DNA from: Lachnospiraceae bacterium
GTDB lineage: Bacteria; Bacillota; Clostridia; Lachnospirales; Lachnospiraceae
Direction: 5' to 3'
Assembly: GCA_017436305.1 (NCBI GenBank)
Contig: JAFSDJ010000058.1
Span: 1 to 53,529 of the forward strand
Length of the DNA stretch: 53,529 nt
The translations under genes and the position numbers were made by a program. Shown here piece by piece: positions 48,670-53,529 of this stretch. Numbering within the stretch: the first letter of the stretch is position 1; every line of letters starts with the position of its first letter. The notes beneath the pieces are model-generated. The model was not told the DNA's origin. It worked only from the letters and a program-made list of their open reading frames with translations, and searched no databases.

Positions 48670-49980
48670 ATGAAAAACAATTACGATGCTTCCGCATACC
48701 ACAATGCGGAAGCATATATTTATGATATACCTAAATTTACAAAAAAGAATGATTTAAAGCATACAGAAATGCTCCTTTATAAACTTGGAAATCCCGGTGT
48801 TGACAAAAAAGTCATTCATGTGGCAGGTACTAATGGAAAGGGGTCTGTTTGTGCTTATTTAAATAGCTTTCTTTTAGAAAGTGGAAAAAAAGTGGGAATG
48901 TTTACATCGCCTCATTTGATTACCATGAATGAAAGAATCAGAATTAATAATCAGATTGCTTCCAAAGAGGAATTTGTAGCAGGATTTGAAAAGGTAAAAG
49001 AAATGCTTGCCACATTACCGGAAGAAATACCGCATCCCACATTTTTTGAAACGTTATTCTTAATTGCTATGTGTATTTTTGAAAAAAGTAATGTGGAATA
49101 TATTATTTTGGAAACCGGTTTAGGTGGCAGGTTGGATGCAACTAATGTGATTGCAAAGCCGGAACTTACAGTTATTACGAAGATAGGTTTGGATCACTGT
49201 GAGTATTTAGGCGATACTAAAGAGCAAATTGCAGAAGAAAAGGCAGGGATTTTAAAGAATGAAGTGCCTGTTGTGTATTTGAAAAAATACCTTGAAACGG
49301 CACAGGTTATTGAAAAACAGGCAAATTTGAAGGGCAGTTTTTTAGAAGGATTAACTAAGGAATCCTTCAAGATAGAAAATTTTAAGAATAAAAGCATTGA
49401 TTTTTGTTATAAATCTAGGTATTATGATTATATTACTTTTACTGTGCCTACTTGTGCACTTTACCAGGTGGAAAATATTTCCCTGGCACTTAAAGCGTTT
49501 GAGTGTATTATGGAGAAGGAACAGATAAAGGTTGATACATTAAGAAAAGCCATTCTTAAGACAAACTGGGAAGGGCGTATGGAAGAAATTGCGGAGGGAA
49601 TCTATGTAGACGGAGCCCATAATGAAGATGGGATAAAGGCATTTTTAGATACTGTTTCTCATATCTCATGTAAAGGAAAAAAAATTTTACTTTTTTCCGT
49701 AGTTTCTGATAAAGATTATAAGAGCATGATACATGCATTAGCAGATAATAAATTATTTTCACAGATTATTGCAGTACCGTTACAGGATGCAAGAGGTCTG
49801 TCTTTGGAACATTTAAAAGAGAATTTTTCGTTCTGTCATAAAGCTGCAGTGAATTATTTTGAAACTGTAGAAGATGGATTTTCCTATGCCTTAAAGAGAA
49901 AAGGAAAGGAAGATATGCTCTTTGTGGCAGGTTCATTATATTTGGTGGGCCACATAAAGGCCTTGTTAAGGAGGAAGTAA
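48670..49980 (+). CDS. folC: Folylpolyglutamate synthase / dihydrofolate synthase
   Basis: Adds glutamate to folates (and possibly to dihydropteroate) with ATP. The 436-residue length is normal. P-loop HVAGTNGKGSV (about 55-65), omega loop FTSPHLITMNERIRIN, ETGLGGRLDATNVI and DGAHNEDGIKAFL are family signatures. It fits with the folate-dependent methyltransferase-MTHFR gene about 7 kb upstream. The stop is one base before the next small gene's start codon, whose ribosome site lies within folC. Confidence 0.95.
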   Translation: MKNNYDASAYHNAEAYIYDIPKFTKKNDLKHTEMLLYKLGNPGVDKKVIHVAGTNGKGSVCAYLNSFLLESGKKVGMFTSPHLITMNERIRINNQIASKEEFVAGFEKVKEMLATLPEEIPHPTFFETLFLIAMCIFEKSNVEYIILETGLGGRLDATNVIAKPELTVITKIGLDHCEYLGDTKEQIAEEKAGILKNEVPVVYLKKYLETAQVIEKQANLKGSFLEGLTKESFKIENFKNKSIDFCYKSRYYDYITFTVPTCALYQVENISLALKAFECIMEKEQIKVDTLRKAILKTNWEGRMEEIAEGIYVDGAHNEDGIKAFLDTVSHISCKGKKILLFSVVSDKDYKSMIHALADNKLFSQIIAVPLQDARGLSLEHLKENFSFCHKAAVNYFETVEDGFSYALKRKGKEDMLFVAGSLYLVGHIKALLRRK

Positions 49981-49981
49981 A

Positions 49982-50125
49982 ATGATTAACTTCGAAGAAG
50001 AACTGAAGAAATTTCACCCAAGTCTGGAAATTGAAGATGTAGGGGATGCAATATATAACCAGGATTTAACTGACATGGCAGATGTGTTAGTAGGAATGAT
50101 ACGAGAGGTAAAAGAGGAAGAATAG
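49982..50125 (+). CDS. Small acidic protein of unknown function (47 aa)
   Basis: ATG at 49982 preceded by AAGGAGGAAGTAAA inside the folC end, stop TAG at 50123-50125. The sequence runs MINFEEELKKFHPSLEIEDV, then ends GMIREVKEEE. It is acidic and probably helical, without a membrane segment. The tight spacing (1 bp after folC, 15 bp before the TPR gene) and the very strong ribosome site support a real gene. No family is recognised. Confidence 0.7.
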   Translation: MINFEEELKKFHPSLEIEDVGDAIYNQDLTDMADVLVGMIREVKEEE

Positions 50126-50140
50126 GATAGGTGATACCCC

Positions 50141-51550
50141 ATGAAATGTTTTAATTGCGGTTGCAGCTTATCTGAAAAAAATTTCTGCACAGGCTGCGGA
50201 GTCGATGTTAGTTTATATAAAAAGATTATGTTCATTTCCAACCGTTTTTACAATGACGGACTGGATAAAGCAAATGTCCGGGATTTATCCGGAGCAGTTG
50301 TCAGCTTAAGACAAAGTTTGAAATTCAACAAAAATAATATAGAAGCCAGAAACCTGTTGGGACTCGTTTATTTTGAAATGGGAGATGTGGTAGGTGCATT
50401 AAGCGAGTGGGTTATTAGTAAAAACTTCCGTCCCAATAAAAACATTGCAGATGATTATATTAATGCAGTACAGGAAAATACTTCAAAGTTAGAGACCATA
50501 AATCAGGCTGCTAAAAAGTACAATAAAGTACTGGACTATTGCAATCAGGGAAGCTTTGATTTAGCAGTTATCCAGTTGAAAAAGGTTTTATCCCTGACGC
50601 CTAATATGCTTAGAGGAAGACAGCTTTTAGCACTTTTGTATATGCAGTCGGAAGAATGGGAGAGGGCAAGAAGAGAGCTGCTTAGATGTCAGAAAATTGA
50701 CACAAATAATACTACCACTCTTAAATATTTAAAAGAAACAAAGAAAATGTTAGAAAGGGATACAAATAGTCAGTCTTCCCAAAAGAAAAAGAAGGTAGTG
50801 GCAGACAATGCGGTTGTATATCAAAGCGGCAACGAAACTATTATTCAGCCTTTAAATGTAAAGGAACCGGTAGTAGGATCCAATATAGTTAATATCATAA
50901 TTGGATTGGTTATAGGACTTGCGGTATGCTGGTTTTTGATATTGCCTGCCAGAATTCAGTCTGTCAGAGAAAATTATCAGACAGAATTAAAAGCCGTCAG
51001 TGACACTTCGGATGCCAAGACAGCTACCATTACAGATTTAGAACAGAGGGTAGAGGCACTTACAGAAGAAAATCAAACTTTAAATGAGAAAATTAAATCC
51101 ATTACAGGATCTAACGGAGCATTAGAGGCATCTGACAGTCTTATGCAGGCAGCTATGGCGTATATGAATAATTCAGCAGACGAGGATACCATTGGAGAAA
51201 TGCTGTCTAAGGTTGATGAAGAATATTTGGCAAATGACGCAACTGATTCTTACAAACAGTTGTACAATCAGCTTATGGAAGCTGTAGGACCTTCTTTAGC
51301 AGAAAAATACTATTCAGAGGGAACTTTAGCTGTTAATCAGAATGATTATACAAAGGCCATAGAGAGCTTGGAAAAAGCATGGTATTTTGATAAAACTGAC
51401 AGTCAGATTTTATATCAGTTAGCACAAGCATACCGAATGGCAGAAGATAACGAAAATGCAAAAGCTGCCTATAAACAGGTAGTTGAGTTATTCCCCGGCA
51501 CGGAAAGTGCCCAAAAAGCTCAGGAATATTTGGACGAAGGTACAGAATAA
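50141..51550 (+). CDS. Zinc-ribbon, TPR and transmembrane protein
   Basis: A 469-residue protein. Residues 1-22 form a zinc ribbon (CFNCGCSLSEKNFCTGCG), residues about 30-205 hold cytoplasmic TPR repeats, one membrane segment lies at about 250-270 (IIIGLVIGLAVCWFLILPA), then come a coiled coil (about 285-325) and a second TPR block (about 385-465) outside the cell. TPR repeats on both sides of the membrane suggest a scaffold that links a cytoplasmic and an external complex. It precedes the spoIIA operon, with a hairpin between them. Partner unknown. Confidence 0.82.
   Translation: MKCFNCGCSLSEKNFCTGCGVDVSLYKKIMFISNRFYNDGLDKANVRDLSGAVVSLRQSLKFNKNNIEARNLLGLVYFEMGDVVGALSEWVISKNFRPNKNIADDYINAVQENTSKLETINQAAKKYNKVLDYCNQGSFDLAVIQLKKVLSLTPNMLRGRQLLALLYMQSEEWERARRELLRCQKIDTNNTTTLKYLKETKKMLERDTNSQSSQKKKKVVADNAVVYQSGNETIIQPLNVKEPVVGSNIVNIIIGLVIGLAVCWFLILPARIQSVRENYQTELKAVSDTSDAKTATITDLEQRVEALTEENQTLNEKIKSITGSNGALEASDSLMQAAMAYMNNSADEDTIGEMLSKVDEEYLANDATDSYKQLYNQLMEAVGPSLAEKYYSEGTLAVNQNDYTKAIESLEKAWYFDKTDSQILYQLAQAYRMAEDNENAKAAYKQVVELFPGTESAQKAQEYLDEGTE
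51522..51548 (+). promoter_or_regulatory. Candidate sigma-H promoter ahead of spoIIA
   Basis: AGGAATA at 51522-51528 and GAAT at 51545-51548 resemble the sigma-H pattern (AGGAwww, about 12-14 bp, RnnGAAT) that drives spoIIA in Bacillus. It lies inside the end of the TPR gene. Confidence 0.4.
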
Positions 51551-51571
51551 TTAGGAATAAAAAGGTACAAA

Positions 51572-51605
51572 AGAGGACATACTATGTTTATGTCTTCTTT
51601 TTTTA
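51572..51605 (+). terminator. Hairpin between the TPR gene and spoIIAA
   Basis: AGAGGACATA at 51572-51581 pairs with TATGTCTTCT at 51589-51598 (one wobble), followed by seven or more T. It would end transcription of the TPR gene. Confidence 0.8.
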
Positions 51606-51637
51606 TGCAAAAAATGTTGAAAACAGGAGGAAAAAAA

Positions 51638-51946
51638 GTGGAAGAAAAATTTCAAATTGTAGACAACTATTTGATTGTCAAAGTACCGGAGGAACTGGAC
51701 CACCATCAGTCGGTTATGGTTAGGCAAAATGCGGACAAGTATCTGCTTGATGAAAGAGTGGAACATTTGGTCTTTGATTTTGAAAAAACAAGGTTTATGG
51801 ACAGTTCCGGTATAGGAATGATAGTAGGCAGGTATAAAAAGGTTTCCTGCTTTGGAGGAAAGATATTAATTGCGAATGCAGGTGAGAGAATTAAAAAAAT
51901 ACTTTCACTATCAGGGCTGGAGGGTATGATTGAATGGATTGATTAA
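51638..51946 (+). CDS. spoIIAA: Anti-sigma F factor antagonist SpoIIAA
   Basis: Part of the forespore switch: when dephosphorylated, it binds SpoIIAB and frees sigma F. GTG at 51638 is chosen because AGGAGG lies just before it and the longer frame from 51584 starts inside the terminator hairpin. The 102-residue STAS protein has the phosphorylated Ser in FMDSSGIGMIVGRYK. First gene of the spoIIA operon; 71 bp gap to spoIIAB. Confidence 0.95.
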   Translation: MEEKFQIVDNYLIVKVPEELDHHQSVMVRQNADKYLLDERVEHLVFDFEKTRFMDSSGIGMIVGRYKKVSCFGGKILIANAGERIKKILSLSGLEGMIEWID

Positions 51947-52017
51947 TAGAAATACCTGATTTAAAGCAGTAAAAGAATGAAATTAATAATGAATTTTCGG
52001 AAAGAAAGGATGGAATT

Positions 52018-52482
52018 ATGAAAAAAGAAATGAAGATGGAGTTTGATGCTCTTTCAGAAAATGAAGGATTTGCCAGAGTGGCAGTAGCAGCCTTTTTAAC
52101 CCCCTTAAATCCTACTTTAGAGGAAGTAGAGGATGTAAAAACTGCTGTATCGGAGGCGGTAACCAACTGTATTATACATGGTTATGGTCCGGGATATGAA
52201 GGAAGGGAAGATGAAAGTCCTAAAATATACATACATTCCACTATAGAAGGCGACAAGTTTTTTATAGAAATAAAGGATAAAGGAATTGGAATTGAAAATG
52301 TAAAACAGGCAATGGAGCCTTTATTTACATCTAAACCGGAATTGGAACGCTCGGGAATGGGATTCGCTTTTATGGAGGCGTTTATGGACAAGCTTTTTGT
52401 TGAAAGTACTCCTTTTAAAGGAACCATAGTGAAAATGGAAAAGCAGTGCGGTCATATTTCGGAGAAAGCAAATGAGGAATAG
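52018..52482 (+). CDS. spoIIAB: Anti-sigma F factor SpoIIAB
   Basis: Serine kinase/anti-sigma factor that binds sigma F and phosphorylates SpoIIAA. The 154 residues contain the GHKL ATPase boxes: DVKTAVSEAVTNCIIHGYG (N box), FIEIKDKGIGIENV (G1) and ERSGMGFAFMEAFMD (G2). GAAAGAAAGGATGG precedes the ATG. It stands two bases before the sigF start. Confidence 0.96.
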   Translation: MKKEMKMEFDALSENEGFARVAVAAFLTPLNPTLEEVEDVKTAVSEAVTNCIIHGYGPGYEGREDESPKIYIHSTIEGDKFFIEIKDKGIGIENVKQAMEPLFTSKPELERSGMGFAFMEAFMDKLFVESTPFKGTIVKMEKQCGHISEKANEE

Positions 52483-52484
52483 CC

Positions 52485-53204
52485 ATGGATCAAAATTTAC
52501 ATCTCATATCACAGGCAAAACAGGGAGATAAAGAAGCAAGAGATGTACTGATTCAGGAGAATTTAGGATTAGTCCGTCATATTGTGAAGCGATTTGGAAA
52601 TCGTGGTTATGAAATGGAGGATTTATTCCAGATAGGTACCATTGGTCTTATAAAGGCTATTGATAAATTTGATATGGAATACGGAGTGCAGTTTTCAACC
52701 TATGCAGTTCCTTTGATTATGGGAGAAATTAAGCGTTTTTTAAGGGATGATGGATTAGTAAAAGTATCCAGAACATTAAAAGAAAATGGCTATAAGATAC
52801 GACAGGCAGAGGAAAAAATTTCCTATATAAAAGGGCGTAATGCTACGTTGGAAGAGTTAGCCGAGGCTACAGGATTTACCAGAGAAGAAATCGTGCTTGC
52901 CATGGAGGCAAACACGGAGGTAGAGTCTATTTACAAACCGGTATATCAGTCTGATGGCAACGAAATTTATTTAGTAGACCAGATTGCAGATAAGGAAAAT
53001 GATAAAGAAAAATTGCTGAATCACATAATGATTACAAAGCTTTTAGATGAACTTGATGAAAAAGAAAGGGAACTTATAACTTTGAGATATTTTCAGGATA
53101 AGACTCAGGTGGAGGTGGCCAAGAAGTTGGGGGTTAGCCAGGTGCAGGTTAGCAGGTTGGAAAAGAAGATATTGATACGGATGAAGCGGGAGCTTACTGT
53201 TTAA
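52485..53204 (+). CDS. sigF: RNA polymerase sigma-F factor (forespore)
   Basis: The early forespore sigma factor (SpoIIAC). At 239 residues its length is normal. Region 2 contains ENLGLVRHIVKRFGNRGYEM, then EDLFQIGTIGLIKAIDKFD and FSTYAVPLIMGEIKRFLRDD; region 3 is LEELAEATGFTREEIVLAM; region 4 is ITLRYFQDKTQVEVAKKLGV, then SQVQVSRLEKKIL. Its TAA stop lies inside the first unit of a tandem repeat that begins at 53201. The operon with spoIIAA and spoIIAB shows a spore-forming lineage. Confidence 0.97.
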   Translation: MDQNLHLISQAKQGDKEARDVLIQENLGLVRHIVKRFGNRGYEMEDLFQIGTIGLIKAIDKFDMEYGVQFSTYAVPLIMGEIKRFLRDDGLVKVSRTLKENGYKIRQAEEKISYIKGRNATLEELAEATGFTREEIVLAMEANTEVESIYKPVYQSDGNEIYLVDQIADKENDKEKLLNHIMITKLLDELDEKERELITLRYFQDKTQVEVAKKLGVSQVQVSRLEKKILIRMKRELTV

Positions 53205-53333
53205 TTGAGGACGATACTGGGGAGGATGGGGGGTTTTAATTGAGGACGATACCGGGGAGGATGGGGGTTTTTTAATTGAGGACGATACCGGGGAGAATGG
53301 GGGTTTTTAATTGAGGACGATACCGGGGAGGAT
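53201..53333 (+). repeat. Tandem array of 35/36-bp units starting at the sigF stop codon
   Basis: Units begin at 53201, 53236, 53272 and 53307, each with TTAATTGAGGACGATAC and CGGGGAGGATGGGGG (first unit with one C-to-T change, third with one G-to-A change). The fourth breaks off after GGGGAGGAT, where copy B of the palindrome begins. No ORF of note lies in it. Confidence 0.9.
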
Positions 53334-53403
53334 AGCACTGTTTTCAAAACCTACAACACCCGTTGTCAAGGTGTTTGAAAACAGTGCTATCCTCCCCGGT
53401 ATC
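53319..53403 (+). repeat. Large perfect inverted repeat containing copy B of the 55-nt palindrome
   Basis: Arms 53319-53348 and 53374-53403 are exact reverse complements over 30 bases. The inner part 53334-53388 matches copy A (17902-17956) at 43 of 55 positions with three compensated pairs. The outer 15 bases on each side come from the flanking tandem arrays. No T run follows, so termination is uncertain. Confidence 0.9.
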
Positions 53404-53529
53404 TGTGTATGGAGAAAAAACTGGAAATGTTACCCCGGTATCTGTGTATGGAGAAAAAACTGGAAATGTTACCCCGGTATCTGTGTATGGAGAAAAAACT
53501 GGAAATGTTACCCCGGTATCTGTGTATGG
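53394..53529 (+). repeat. Tandem array of 39-bp units, running off the window
   Basis: Exact copies start at 53394, 53433, 53472 and 53511 (each beginning CCCCGGTATCTGTGTATGG and ending ACTGGAAATGTTA); the last is cut by the window end. The units have no differences in the part seen, which implies recent expansion. The CCCCGGTATC start is complementary to GATACCGGGG in the left-hand units. Confidence 0.9.

Noticed and set aside
51584-51637. ATG start for SpoIIAA at 51584
   Set aside because: It lies in the terminator hairpin and adds 18 residues absent from the family; the GTG at 51638 has a strong ribosome site.
53201-53529. CRISPR array
   Set aside because: The arrays are pure tandem repeats without variable spacers, and no cas genes are near.

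Overview
The window looks like a chromosome segment of a spore-forming, anaerobic, low-GC Gram-positive bacterium of the Clostridia, most likely Lachnospiraceae. The reasons are AT-rich intergenic DNA with TTGACA/TATAAT promoters, strong AGGAGG ribosome sites, a complete spoIIAA-spoIIAB-sigF operon, AddAB instead of RecBCD, a ThiT-type ECF thiamine transporter, a PadR/DUF1700/DUF4097 cluster and a very large secreted beta-helix/Ig-like/LRR_5 surface protein. Most genes are on the + strand; only an integrase remnant, a glycosyltransferase and nfo are on the - strand.

Left part (1-7.2 kb): the C-terminal end of a broken tyrosine recombinase, two unrecognised small genes and an 1860-residue secreted protein. 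This is the part that looks most accessory. From 7.3 to 14.6 kb lies addB-addA (double-strand-break repair), closed by a bidirectional terminator facing a convergent TPR-type glycosyltransferase. From 15.8 to 17.9 kb are purine salvage genes (apt and an AzgA/PbuG-type permease). From 18.2 to 22.2 kb are a membrane methyltransferase-like protein, a TPP riboswitch with thiT, a TetR regulator and a chemoreceptor. From 22.5 to 28.6 kb is glutamate synthase (gltB-gltD). Then come an HPr-like protein, a nuclease-helicase fusion of the XPD/DinG family and convergent nfo, a GH13 glycosidase, and an Ala/Glu/Lys-rich coiled-coil SHOCT protein.

From 36.2 to 38.3 kb an apbE, NusG_II and Gx-transporter operon resembles the flavinylation/extracytosolic electron transfer gene sets of other Firmicutes. 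It is followed by a MATE exporter, a homocysteine methyltransferase-MTHFR fusion, the PadR/DUF1700/DUF4097 operon with a palindromic operator, valS, a DUF342/FapA protein, folC, a 47-residue protein, a zinc-ribbon/TPR membrane protein and the spoIIA sporulation operon.

The least expected signal is non-coding. A 55-nt element occurs twice, after the purine permease (17902-17956) and after sigF (53334-53388). The copies have the same length, 43 of 55 identical positions and three base pairs that changed on both sides, so the fold is conserved. In the second copy the hairpin sits between two unrelated tandem arrays (35/36-bp units on the left, 39-bp units on the right) whose sequences themselves supply the outer stem. 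A second kind of nested palindrome lies at 29116-29212. All functional statements rest on reading the sequence and on family knowledge; no database search was possible.
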